This document shows positions 37,063 through 45,825 of a stretch of DNA of 52,898 bases, piece by piece. The position numbers and the translations under genes are program-made. Location of the stretch: positions 1 to 52,898 of the forward strand of contig JAEZGI010000019.1 in assembly GCA_023416995.1 (NCBI GenBank), read 5' to 3'. The stretch's first letter is position 1. Every line of letters begins with the position of its first letter. The notes under the pieces are model-generated. The model had not been told where the DNA came from, searched no databases, and saw only the letters and a list, made by a program, of their open reading frames with translations. Source of the stretch: Bacteroidota bacterium (lineage in GTDB: Bacteria > Bacteroidota > Bacteroidia > Chitinophagales > Chitinophagaceae).

Positions 37063-37104
37063 TATTTGAACCCCGCTGAAGGGGTAAACTCAAAGACGAG
37101 GTTT

Positions 37105-38046
37105 ATGCAAAGCGATGTACTGGTTATAGGTGAACTGAATGTAGATATACTGCTTAATAAGCTGCATTCATTCCCGAAAATCGGGGAAGAAATACTTGCT
37201 GATGAAATGACTTTCACGCTTGGAAGTTCTTCTGCAATCTTTGCTGCAAACCTTTCTTCACTTGGGGTCAAAACGGCCTTTGCAGGCATGGTGGGCGCAG
37301 ATATGTTCGGAAAATATATCCTGGATCAACTCGCAGCAAAATCAGTAGACTGCCGCTTCATCATCAGCGAAGCAAACTACCAGACGGGGATGACCATAAT
37401 CCTGAATTTTGACCAGGACAGGGCCAACGTAACACACTGCGGCGCTATGGAACATTTCTCATTGAACGATTTGCCTCTTTCAAACCTGGATGAGTTCAGG
37501 CATCTTCATCTTTCATCTTATTTCCTGCAAAAAGCTTTGCAGCCTGATATAGTAGAAATATTCCGTAGGGCAAAAGCTCTTGGATTAACCACATCTCTTG
37601 ACCTGCAATGGGATCCTGCTAACAGATGGGATTTTCCTTCAGAGTTGTGTTTGCCTTATGTTGATTTTTTTATACCCAATGAAGCGGAGTTGCTGGCGCT
37701 TACCGGCTGCGAAACCTTAGAACAGGCTTTTGGAAAACTGAAAGGCTATAGCAATGCTATTGTGGTAAAACGTGGCATCAAAGGCGCGCTTGCATTTAAT
37801 AACGGCGAAATCACCGAGGCGGCCCCATACCTGCATAACCAGTTTGTTGATGCCATTGGTGCAGGTGACAGTTTTAACGCGGGGTTTATCAAAGGGTTTC
37901 TCGATGGAAGATCCTTACATGAAAACATGCTGCTTGGAAATCTTGCCGGCGCTGTGAATACAACGGCAGCAGGCGGCACAGGCGCCTTTTCAGATTTAAG
38001 ATCTTTCAAAAACAAAGCAAAAAATATTTTCAACGCAGAGGTGTAA
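37105..38046 (+). CDS. PfkB-family carbohydrate kinase
   Basis: Ribokinase-type kinase of 313 aa that transfers phosphate from ATP to a sugar hydroxyl. The N-terminus VLVIGELNVDILL and GSSSAIFAANLSSLG are the first PfkB signature region; the second signature DAIGAGDSFNAGF carries the catalytic base Asp255. The ATG at 37105 is used; the longer frame starts from TTG at 37066 and adds residues without similarity. In a GalNAc pathway it could phosphorylate tagatose-6-phosphate, or it could be the entry GalNAc kinase. This cannot be settled from the sequence, and the window encodes no second sugar kinase. Confidence 0.88.
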   Translation: MQSDVLVIGELNVDILLNKLHSFPKIGEEILADEMTFTLGSSSAIFAANLSSLGVKTAFAGMVGADMFGKYILDQLAAKSVDCRFIISEANYQTGMTIILNFDQDRANVTHCGAMEHFSLNDLPLSNLDEFRHLHLSSYFLQKALQPDIVEIFRRAKALGLTTSLDLQWDPANRWDFPSELCLPYVDFFIPNEAELLALTGCETLEQAFGKLKGYSNAIVVKRGIKGALAFNNGEITEAAPYLHNQFVDAIGAGDSFNAGFIKGFLDGRSLHENMLLGNLAGAVNTTAAGGTGAFSDLRSFKNKAKNIFNAEV

Positions 38047-38114
38047 CAGTGATGCATAACTGCCGGACAACAAACTATTAACATATCATCAAGCATAAAA
38101 AAACCAGTTCTGCC

Positions 38115-39161
38115 ATGCGAAACTTATTAAACAGAAGAACGTTTGTCAAACAAGCTGCTATCACCGGCGCCGGTCTTGGTATTTTAGGTAACCCTGCGGC
38201 ATTATTTGCCAGCCAGTCACCGGTTGCAGGAAAGCGGGTAGGTATCATCGGGCTCGATACCTCGCACGTTACAGCGTTTACATCCAGCCTCAATCAACCC
38301 AAACCGGGGGTTGACTGGAACGGGTTCAAGGTTGTAGCTGCATTTCCCACCAAAGGCAGTGCTGATATGAAGGAAAGTATCGGCAGACTACAGGGCTTTA
38401 CAGACAGCGTCAAAGGCATGGGCGTTAACATCGTTAATTCTATTGAAGAATTGTTGCAGCAGGTAGATGTGGTTTTGCTTGAATCTGTTGATGGCCGTAG
38501 ACATTTGCAGGAAGCATTGCCGGTCCTAAAGGCTCGTAAACCAATGTTTATTGATAAGCCCATCGCTTCATCACTTGCCGATGCAATGACAATATTTGAA
38601 GCAGCGCGGAAATACAACACGCCAATATTTACTGCATCATCATTGCGTTACATCGGTGGCGCAAAAGAGATCGCAGGTGGAAGTATCGGAAAGATACATG
38701 GTGCCGATTCATATGGGCATTGTTACCTCGAACCCCATCACCCCGACCTGTTTTATTATGGTATTCATGGGGTTGAGCTGCTTTATGCCATCATGGGTAA
38801 GGGATGTAAGTCTGTTACCCGCACACATTTGCCCGACAGCGATTTTGTAGTAGGCACCTGGAACGATAACCGCATCGGAACATTTCGCGGTACCAGGTTC
38901 GGTACCGGTAATATTGGCGCACGCGTGTTTGGTGAAAAGGCGATTGAAGTACTCGATAAATCACCTGGTTATGATGCGTTATTAAAACAAATCATTTCGT
39001 TTTTTGAATCCGGCGCGGTTCCCGTTACGGAAGAGGAAACGCTGGAAGTGCTGGCTTTTATGGAGGCCGCAGATGAGAGCAAAAAGAAAGGCGGCGCTGC
39101 CGTGCCACTGGATAGTATCATGAAGCGTGCAAGAGAAAAAAGCAAACGTGCCGTGATATGA
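38115..39161 (+). CDS. Tat-signal Gfo/Idh/MocA-family protein (GLDTSH type)
   Basis: Exported oxidoreductase-fold protein of 348 aa with a Tat-like leader (NRRTFVKQAA). The Rossmann start is unusual, RVGIIGLDTSHV, and the EKP-type motif reads FIDKPIA. The LEPHHPDLFYYGIHGVELLYA segment supplies the conserved His residues of the second domain. It overlaps the following hydrolase by 4 nt (ATGA). The same Gfo/Idh plus hydrolase pairing occurs on the minus strand at 27503-29963. The substrate is unknown; periplasmic glycan modification is inferred. Confidence 0.82.
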   Translation: MRNLLNRRTFVKQAAITGAGLGILGNPAALFASQSPVAGKRVGIIGLDTSHVTAFTSSLNQPKPGVDWNGFKVVAAFPTKGSADMKESIGRLQGFTDSVKGMGVNIVNSIEELLQQVDVVLLESVDGRRHLQEALPVLKARKPMFIDKPIASSLADAMTIFEAARKYNTPIFTASSLRYIGGAKEIAGGSIGKIHGADSYGHCYLEPHHPDLFYYGIHGVELLYAIMGKGCKSVTRTHLPDSDFVVGTWNDNRIGTFRGTRFGTGNIGARVFGEKAIEVLDKSPGYDALLKQIISFFESGAVPVTEEETLEVLAFMEAADESKKKGGAAVPLDSIMKRAREKSKRAVI

Positions 39162-40363
39162 AAAATATTTTACTGATTGTTTGTCTGCTGAGTCTGTCAG
39201 TAGGACTTTCAGCACAAGCTAAAAAGCGCGGAAGCGCGACCGACAGTGCGGCTATCATCTGGGACCAGATAGCACAATTTTTCGAACCACCTGTTGGGTA
39301 TAAAAACGATTTCGGCAATTACCGTTCGCCTCTTAAGTTTTATGATGGCCGGCTGGTTAAAACTCCTGGTGACTGGAAGCTACGACGTGCTGAGATATTG
39401 AAACAATGGACCTCAATGCTGGGTGAATGGCCACCGCTGCTCACCAATCAAAAATTGAAGTTCATTGACACGGTACAGCGCGAGGGGTATACACAGTTTA
39501 AAGTGAAATTTAACTGGTTGCCTGATGAAGAAACATATGGTTACCTCCTTGTTCCTCATGGCAAAGGAAAGTTTCCTGCGGTTGTTACAGCCTTTTATGA
39601 ACCGGAAACCGCAGCGGGCCTCGGCACTTCTGAGCGCACCCGCGACAAGGCAGACTTTGCCTATCAACTCGTAAAGAGAGGCTTTGTTGCATTGTCAATC
39701 GGTACCACTGAGGCCACTAAAGCATTAACCTATTCTTTATATTATCCTTCGGTAGAAAACGCAACCGTTCAGCCGCTTTCTATGCTTGCATATGGTGCAG
39801 CCAATGCCTGGCATGTGTTAGCGAATATGACAAATGTTGATAGCAGCCGCATTGGTATAGTAGGCTTTTCTTTCGGTGGTAAATGGTCAATGTTTGCCTC
39901 TTGCCTTTATGAGAAATTTGCCTGCGGCGCCTGGTCGGACCTGGGAATAGTGTTTGATGAAAAACGCCCGAATGTAAATTATTGGGAGCCATGGTATCTC
40001 GGTTATCATCCCAAGCCGTGGCGAACCAGAGGAGTCATTACTGAAAGTAATCCTGCCTACGGCCTTTATCCTAAGCTGGTCAGCGAAGGATATGACCTGC
40101 ACGAACTTCATGCGCTTATGGCACCCAGGCCCTTTCTTGTGTCTGGTGGAGCAGAGGATTCTGTAGACAGGTGGCAGCCATTGAATCATGCGATTGCAGT
40201 GAATAAGTTACTGGGTTATGAGAACCGGGTAGCTATGACAAACGATCGTAAGGAACACCTGCCCACTCCAATATCTAATGAGCGTATTTACCTGTTTTTT
40301 GAATATTTTCTGAAGTATAACGGGCTGGCACAGTCGAAAGCTCCAAAAACACCTAAACGCTGA
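39158..40363 (+). CDS. Secreted alpha/beta hydrolase, esterase-like
   Basis: Exported hydrolase of 401 aa with a signal peptide (ending GLSAQ). The triad candidates are Ser in GIVGFSFGGKW, Asp in SGGAEDSVD and His in DRKEHLP. The order and the MAPRPFLVSGG segment are typical of bacterial acetyl-xylan-esterase-like or glycan deacylase proteins. It is translationally coupled to the Tat-type Gfo/Idh gene and lies 19 bp before nagA. It could remove an ester substituent from imported oligosaccharides. Exact specificity unknown. Confidence 0.78.
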   Translation: MKNILLIVCLLSLSVGLSAQAKKRGSATDSAAIIWDQIAQFFEPPVGYKNDFGNYRSPLKFYDGRLVKTPGDWKLRRAEILKQWTSMLGEWPPLLTNQKLKFIDTVQREGYTQFKVKFNWLPDEETYGYLLVPHGKGKFPAVVTAFYEPETAAGLGTSERTRDKADFAYQLVKRGFVALSIGTTEATKALTYSLYYPSVENATVQPLSMLAYGAANAWHVLANMTNVDSSRIGIVGFSFGGKWSMFASCLYEKFACGAWSDLGIVFDEKRPNVNYWEPWYLGYHPKPWRTRGVITESNPAYGLYPKLVSEGYDLHELHALMAPRPFLVSGGAEDSVDRWQPLNHAIAVNKLLGYENRVAMTNDRKEHLPTPISNERIYLFFEYFLKYNGLAQSKAPKTPKR

Positions 40364-40382
40364 GTTTGCAAATAGTATTTGT

Positions 40383-41546
40383 ATGGGAATGATGGACGAT
40401 AATGAACCTGAACACGTCGTGGCACTTGACTGTTTGTCGGGAGCACAGGTTGAAGTAACTTTTGAACAGGGCAGATTGAAGGAGATTGTTCCGACTTCCA
40501 AAGATGGTGGGAGCATAATGATCGCCCCTGGACTTGTAGATATCCATATCAACGGAGTCAATGGCGTTGATTTTAACAACCCAACGCTTACCGTTGCCCA
40601 AATGATCGAAGCCACGGAATTTTTATTGTCTACCGGTGTCACAACTTATGTGCCTACAGTTATCACTAACTCTGATGACACGATTTGCACCCTGGTGAAA
40701 ACGATCGCAGAGGCCTGCGCATCCAGCCGGTTGGTAAATGAATGCGTTTGGGGTATTCATCTCGAGGGCCCGTTTTTATCACCGGTTCCCGGTGCGAAAG
40801 GTGCGCATGAAGAAAAGTTTATCAAAGCACCTGCGATAGCTCTCATAGACAAATACCAGGAAGCAGCAGGCGGAAAAATAAAGCTTATTACCATCGCACC
40901 GGAGTGGGAAGGATCACCGGAATTTATAAGGCATTGTGTCGCGATGGGGATTATCGTATCGATAGGACATTCGATGGCAACAGCAAAAGATATACAGGCA
41001 GCTATAGATGCCGGCGCTACTATGGCAACCCATCTTGGTAATGCAGTTCCTTTAACAATGCCCCGTCATCCTAACATTCTATGGGATCTGCTCGCAGCAG
41101 ATGAGCTGGCCGCCTGTATCATCGCTGATGGCTTGCATATACCAGACAGCTTTATAAAGGTTGTCATGAAAAACAAAGGTGCATCCACTCTGCTCGTTAG
41201 TGATGCTACTTGTTTTGCAGGCATGCCACCAGGCGAATACACCAATCATATTGGGGGCGAGGTGATACTTGATAAAGAAAAACGTGTTTCCCTCAAAAGC
41301 ACACCCGGGCTTCTTGCAGGGGCAGCCATGACACTCAGGGAAAACGTGGAGGTTGTCGTTAAACATAAACTTGGAACAATTGCAGAGGCATGGAAGATGG
41401 CATCTGTAAATGTGCTGCAATTCATAACAAAAACCCGTAATACAATCGGTAATAAAAATGACTTTGTAATTTTTGAATGGAAGGATGACCAGGTGCAGGT
41501 TCAAAAGGTGATCAAAAATGGAATGCTCGTAGTCAGGAACCAATAA
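40383..41546 (+). CDS. nagA: N-acetylglucosamine/galactosamine-6-phosphate deacetylase
   Basis: Cytoplasmic amidohydrolase of 387 aa predicted to deacetylate GlcNAc-6-P or GalNAc-6-P. The metal/catalytic pattern of NagA is complete: Glu128 in HLEGPF, His196 in SIGHS, His217 in THLGNA, His252 in DGLHIP and Asp274 in VSDAT. At the N-terminal strand the sequence reads DIHINGVNG, which lacks the second metal His of two-metal amidohydrolases, as in single-metal NagA enzymes. In this locus GalNAc-6-P (AgaA-type) is the likely substrate. It is part of the plus-strand operon. Confidence 0.92.
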   Translation: MGMMDDNEPEHVVALDCLSGAQVEVTFEQGRLKEIVPTSKDGGSIMIAPGLVDIHINGVNGVDFNNPTLTVAQMIEATEFLLSTGVTTYVPTVITNSDDTICTLVKTIAEACASSRLVNECVWGIHLEGPFLSPVPGAKGAHEEKFIKAPAIALIDKYQEAAGGKIKLITIAPEWEGSPEFIRHCVAMGIIVSIGHSMATAKDIQAAIDAGATMATHLGNAVPLTMPRHPNILWDLLAADELAACIIADGLHIPDSFIKVVMKNKGASTLLVSDATCFAGMPPGEYTNHIGGEVILDKEKRVSLKSTPGLLAGAAMTLRENVEVVVKHKLGTIAEAWKMASVNVLQFITKTRNTIGNKNDFVIFEWKDDQVQVQKVIKNGMLVVRNQ

Positions 41547-41573
41547 CTTTGGCAGCAAAGAAACCAAACGATC

Positions 41574-42629
41574 ATGACAAACAAAAAATTTGGCTTTGGC
41601 ATTGTAGGCGCGGGAACCATTTCCGATATACATGCACTTGCAATCCGTAACATACCTGAAGCAGCATTGATTGGTGTGTACAGTACCACCAAAAGCAAGT
41701 CTGATGCTTTTGCTGCGAAATATGACTGTACATCGTACGACTCGCTCGGGGCACTGCTTGCAGTTCCTGAGATAGATATCGTTTGTGTTTGTACACCATC
41801 GGGTGTTCATCTGGAGCCGGCAGTGGAAAGTCTGAAAGCAGGTAAGCATTGTGTGATCGAAAAGCCGCTGGAAGTAACGCTTGAAAGATGTGATGAGATC
41901 ATTGATCTCGCGGGTAAAACAGGTCTTAAGGTAGCAGTGATATTCCCGTCAAGATTTTATGAAGCAAGTCAGCAGATAAAAAATGCCATTCAGCAGGAAC
42001 GTTTTGGCAACCTGGTATTTGGAGATGCTTACGTAAAATGGAGCAGAAGCGAAGCATATTATAAGTCGGCAGCCTGGCGCGGAACCTGGAAGCTCGATGG
42101 CGGTGGTGCACTCATGAACCAGGGTATTCATTCGGTTGATTTGTTACAATGGTATATGGGTAATGTCACATCAGTTCAATCTATAACCGCCAACAGGAGA
42201 CATAATTCCATTGAGGTAGAAGATACCGTGGTTTCAACCCTTGAATTTGAAAACGGTGCTCTGGGCACTATTGCCTGTTCAACGGCAGTTTACCCTGGTG
42301 CACTGAAGCGGATAGAGATTATGGGCACCACAGGTACGGCAATTCTTGAAGAGTCAAGTCTTACCAAATGGCAATTTGAAAATGCAGCTTCTGATGACGA
42401 TGGTATTCTTAGCTCGCTTACAGGTGGTGGTTCATCACATGGCGGTGTTTCAAATCCTGCAGATATCAGTTTTGCGGGTCATCAACGTCAATTGGAAAAT
42501 ATGATTGAAGCTATAAAGACCGATACTGAACCTTCGGTTAATGCCATTGAAGGAAGAAAATCAGTGGCAATTGTGTTGGCAATATATGAGAGTGCACGCA
42601 CAGGCAAAAAGGTTTACGTTTCAAAATGA
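41574..42629 (+). CDS. Cytoplasmic Gfo/Idh/MocA oxidoreductase
   Basis: NAD(P)-dependent sugar oxidoreductase-like protein of 351 aa without a signal peptide. GFGIVGAGTISDIHA is the Rossmann glycine loop, CVIEKPLEVT the EKP motif, and MNQGIHSVDLLQW gives the active-site His and Asp. This is the third member of the fold in the locus and the only one predicted to stay in the cytoplasm. It sits 27 bp after nagA and 25 bp before the nagB-like gene. The substrate might be a sugar or amino sugar derivative. Confidence 0.85.
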   Translation: MTNKKFGFGIVGAGTISDIHALAIRNIPEAALIGVYSTTKSKSDAFAAKYDCTSYDSLGALLAVPEIDIVCVCTPSGVHLEPAVESLKAGKHCVIEKPLEVTLERCDEIIDLAGKTGLKVAVIFPSRFYEASQQIKNAIQQERFGNLVFGDAYVKWSRSEAYYKSAAWRGTWKLDGGGALMNQGIHSVDLLQWYMGNVTSVQSITANRRHNSIEVEDTVVSTLEFENGALGTIACSTAVYPGALKRIEIMGTTGTAILEESSLTKWQFENAASDDDGILSSLTGGGSSHGGVSNPADISFAGHQRQLENMIEAIKTDTEPSVNAIEGRKSVAIVLAIYESARTGKKVYVSK

Positions 42630-42654
42630 GACAATCCCGGATATTTAAACAGAT

Positions 42655-43440
42655 ATGATACAAGCAATACCATACAACAAGTTCGAGATAGAAAATTTGA
42701 AGGTTAGTGTGTACGCCAACAGGATGGAAATGGGGCATGCGGCTGCCACGGAAGCGGCGGATCGTATTAATGAACTGCTTGCTGCAAAAGACGGAATAAT
42801 CAGCATCGTGTTTGCTGCAGCTCCTTCACAAAATGAGTTTCTCCAGCATTTATCACGCAATACAAGTATCAACTGGGGAAGAATAATCGCTTTTCACATG
42901 GATGAATATGTGGGTATTGACACGCAGGCACCACAGAGTTTTTCTTCTTTTCTGCGCAAAAGTATTTTTGAAAAGGTGCCGCTGCATGCCGTTCATTATA
43001 TTAATGGAAGTGCAGCAGATGTTGAGGCCGAATGCGGACGGTACACACAGCTCCTGAAACAATATCCGCCAGACATTGTTTGTATGGGAATCGGTGAGAA
43101 TACGCATATCGCTTTTAATGATCCGTACATCGCGGATTTCAATGACCCGCAACTTGTCAAAACTGTTACACTCGATCTTGCCTCCCGTGAGCAACAGGTA
43201 CATGATGGATGCTTTCCTGAATTGTCTGCAGTTCCTGTAAAAGCAATTACATTAACGGTACCAGCATTGATGCAGGGAACCACATTGTTTTGTATGGTAC
43301 CCGGAAGAAATAAAGCAAAACCAATATATCAGACACTATATGACGAGGTGAGTAATGCAACACCATCAACCGCTTTAAGAACGCATGCCGATGCTCGTTT
43401 ATACATTGACGTTGATAGTGCATCTCAGCTAAACCTTTGA
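42655..43440 (+). CDS. NagB-like amino-sugar phosphate deaminase
   Basis: NagB/6-phosphogluconolactonase-family protein of 261 aa. HMDEYVGI retains the catalytic Asp of glucosamine-6-phosphate deaminases. The triad region reads GIGENTHIAFNDP where E. coli NagB has GVGNDGHIAFNEP: the His is kept, but Asp141 is replaced by Asn and Glu148 by Asp. The C-terminal LTVPALMQ segment is typical of the fold. It is therefore a NagB relative that may act on galactosamine-6-phosphate or glucosamine-6-phosphate; activity needs testing. A different enzyme fold (AgaS) is also present for the same step. Confidence 0.78.
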   Translation: MIQAIPYNKFEIENLKVSVYANRMEMGHAAATEAADRINELLAAKDGIISIVFAAAPSQNEFLQHLSRNTSINWGRIIAFHMDEYVGIDTQAPQSFSSFLRKSIFEKVPLHAVHYINGSAADVEAECGRYTQLLKQYPPDIVCMGIGENTHIAFNDPYIADFNDPQLVKTVTLDLASREQQVHDGCFPELSAVPVKAITLTVPALMQGTTLFCMVPGRNKAKPIYQTLYDEVSNATPSTALRTHADARLYIDVDSASQLNL

Positions 43441-43549
43441 TCTATGCGCTAATAAGCATAAGCCTTTTTTATATAGCCCCTGTCGCGGTCACAAATTCGT
43501 TTTACCCGCGTCGTGGCACCCTATTGTCAATATATAACCGGAGAAGATT

Positions 43550-45790
43550 ATGAAATTGAATTCATTCGTGCTGATTTGTGTCCTCGCAGTACTGCTCGGG
43601 TCCTGCAATTCCGAATCCATGAAATACAAAGTATCATTTGACAGCTATAAGATTGCTGACGGGTTTGAGCTTGGGCTCGTGGCCTCCGAGCCTCTGATAG
43701 AGGCCCCTGTCGCCATTGACTTTGATGACAAGGGTCGAATCTGGGTAGTAGAAATGCGCGGCTTTATGCGTGATCTTGCCGGTACTGATGATGATAAACC
43801 AAGCGGTCGGATCAGCATACTTGAAGACAGTGACAATGATGGGGTAGCGGAATCATCAACGGTGTTCCTTGATAGTCTTGTATTGCCAAGGGGCCTGGCG
43901 CATGCTTATGGCGGCTTGTTGTATGTTGAACCTCCTTTTCTTTGGTTTGTTGAGATAAACAATGATAAGCCAGGTAAAAAGACGCTGATCGACTCGACCT
44001 ATGCCGAAGGCGGTAGCCCCGAAGCACAGGGCAACGGGTTAATGCTTAGCATCGATAATTGGATATACAGCGCAAATTCGCAATACCGTTATCAGCTAAG
44101 AGACGGTAAATGGCTCCGAGAGCCTACCACGTTCCGTGGACAGTTTGGTATTACACGTGATGATTTCGGAAGATTGTATTTTAATTATAATACCATACAG
44201 ATTGCTGGTGATTATGTGTTACCCAATTCAATCATCGACAACCCTTACCTCCAGCCAAAACATTCGCTGAACCGGGTATTAACAAGAAACCAACGGGTTT
44301 ATCCGCTGCATGCAACAACTGTTAACCGTGGTTATGCAGAAGGCGTGCTGGATGCCGACAGTATGCTCGTAAATGTAACTGCTGCATGTGGCCCATTGGT
44401 GTACCGCGGGGGCATTTTCCCGGCGGAATATACAATGAACGCCTTTATGTGTGAGCCCCAGGCAAATCTTGTTAAAAGAAATATTCTCACTTTCAACGAT
44501 GATCAAACCATTGCAAGGCAGGCCTGGGATGATCGGGAGTTCATTGCCTCAACAGATGAAGGATTCCGGCCGGTAAACCTACACAACGGCCCCGATGGAG
44601 CAATGTATGTTGTTGACATGCACCGGGGCACAATGGAATATCGGGCGTTTGCCACACAGTATTATAACAACGGTTTGTCTGCCAAAAAACTTGATACACT
44701 CATAAGCGCGGGTCGTATTCTAAGAGTTCTGCCAACTGGAAAAAAGTATACTGCTCCTCCTGATATGAGCAGGCAGCCGGCTGCAAAACTGGTAGAGATG
44801 CTTAGAAGCAGCAATGGATGGATCCGCGACAGGGCGCAGCAATTGTTGATTCTAAAAAAACATACTGCTGTAACCGATGATCTAAGAAAGATGGCAAGCT
44901 CAGATACGAACCAGATCGCTGCTATTCATGCGATGTATGTGTTGGAAGCCTTCGAGGCTTTATCATTTGAGTTTTTAAAGGACCTTGCAGCTTCCGGAAA
45001 ACCCATGCTTACTGCACATGCGTTGCGACTGCTTCGTAACTACACTGAGGGCAACCTGGCATCTATGCAAACACTTGCGAAACAACTGGTGGATAAAAAT
45101 CAACCCATGATTGATCTTTATCTGGCCGCTTCACTTGGTGCCTGGAACAAGCTCTCGCATCAATCGTTTCAACCTGTCTTAACTGAATTGTCGCGTCGGT
45201 ATAACGATAAGCTGACATACCAGGAAGCAGTGGTGAGCAGTTTGAATGGATTTGAAAATCAGTTCAAAGTTGCGTACGAGAGCGACGGAAAAAAATTAAA
45301 AGAGGCTCCTTTACTGGATAGTTTATTAAAGCTGACAATAGCCAACAAAAAGGCTGGCCGGATGAATCCGATTTTTATGAATGCACCACGGGCGCTGGAT
45401 GCAAGAACAAATGGTTTATTGTTGTTCCGGGCTAACTGTGCATCATGTCATGGGGCAGGTGGTGAAGGTATCGATCATATTGGTCCGCCATTACTGGAAT
45501 CGGAATATGTATCGGGCCCAACTTCCAGATTGGCAATGATTTTATTATATGGTCTGGAAGGTCCGATTCATGTGAATGGCAAATTGTATAAGTTTAATAA
45601 TACGATGCCGAGTTTCTCACACAACCTGACTGATGAGCAATTGGTTGATGTAATCAAATACCTGCATAATGCATTTTCAACTAAAACAACCAAACCGATC
45701 TCAGCCGAGAAGATTAAGGAGCTGAGGGGGAAGAAACTGGGGACGCTTACTGAAGAAAAGCTTTTGGAAATGGCTAACACATTTGAGTGA
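43550..45790 (+). CDS. Propeller dehydrogenase-like lipoprotein with cytochrome c domain
   Basis: Envelope lipoprotein of 746 aa (lipobox LLGSC, Cys near residue 19). The N-terminal 400 residues match the PQQ-sugar-dehydrogenase-like propeller (membrane-bound dehydrogenase) domain (FDDKGRIWVVEMRG, NGPDGAMYVVDMHRGTMEY). A helical HEAT-like middle (about 410-600) follows, then a C-terminal cytochrome c with heme site C630-ASC633-H634 and a Met ligand candidate in TMPSFSHN. It probably oxidises a sugar or alcohol in the periplasm and passes electrons to heme. It is 109 bp after the NagB-like gene; transcription with the operon is uncertain. Confidence 0.82.
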   Translation: MKLNSFVLICVLAVLLGSCNSESMKYKVSFDSYKIADGFELGLVASEPLIEAPVAIDFDDKGRIWVVEMRGFMRDLAGTDDDKPSGRISILEDSDNDGVAESSTVFLDSLVLPRGLAHAYGGLLYVEPPFLWFVEINNDKPGKKTLIDSTYAEGGSPEAQGNGLMLSIDNWIYSANSQYRYQLRDGKWLREPTTFRGQFGITRDDFGRLYFNYNTIQIAGDYVLPNSIIDNPYLQPKHSLNRVLTRNQRVYPLHATTVNRGYAEGVLDADSMLVNVTAACGPLVYRGGIFPAEYTMNAFMCEPQANLVKRNILTFNDDQTIARQAWDDREFIASTDEGFRPVNLHNGPDGAMYVVDMHRGTMEYRAFATQYYNNGLSAKKLDTLISAGRILRVLPTGKKYTAPPDMSRQPAAKLVEMLRSSNGWIRDRAQQLLILKKHTAVTDDLRKMASSDTNQIAAIHAMYVLEAFEALSFEFLKDLAASGKPMLTAHALRLLRNYTEGNLASMQTLAKQLVDKNQPMIDLYLAASLGAWNKLSHQSFQPVLTELSRRYNDKLTYQEAVVSSLNGFENQFKVAYESDGKKLKEAPLLDSLLKLTIANKKAGRMNPIFMNAPRALDARTNGLLLFRANCASCHGAGGEGIDHIGPPLLESEYVSGPTSRLAMILLYGLEGPIHVNGKLYKFNNTMPSFSHNLTDEQLVDVIKYLHNAFSTKTTKPISAEKIKELRGKKLGTLTEEKLLEMANTFE

Positions 45791-45804
45791 TGTGTTAGCC
45801 ATTT
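45768..45804. terminator. Perfect 15-bp hairpin spanning a stop codon
   Basis: The arms 45768-45782 and 45790-45804 are perfectly complementary with a 7-nt loop. The TGA of the cytochrome gene (45788-45790) lies in the loop and first paired base. It sits between convergent genes and lacks a clear T-run, so it may be a bidirectional terminator or an mRNA-stabilising element. Confidence 0.6.
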
Positions 45805-45825
45805 ATGAGGTGATTAAAGCATGCA

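Noticed and set aside
41079..41849. 256-residue frame on the minus strand across nagA and the Gfo/Idh gene
   Set aside because: It spans two well-supported plus-strand genes, is very Cys/His-rich without a pattern, and is an antisense shadow.
43514..43528. TGGCAC followed by TTGTC upstream of the cytochrome lipoprotein gene, resembling a sigma-54 promoter
   Set aside because: The spacer between TGGCAC and TTG is four bases instead of five and the -12 GC is missing.
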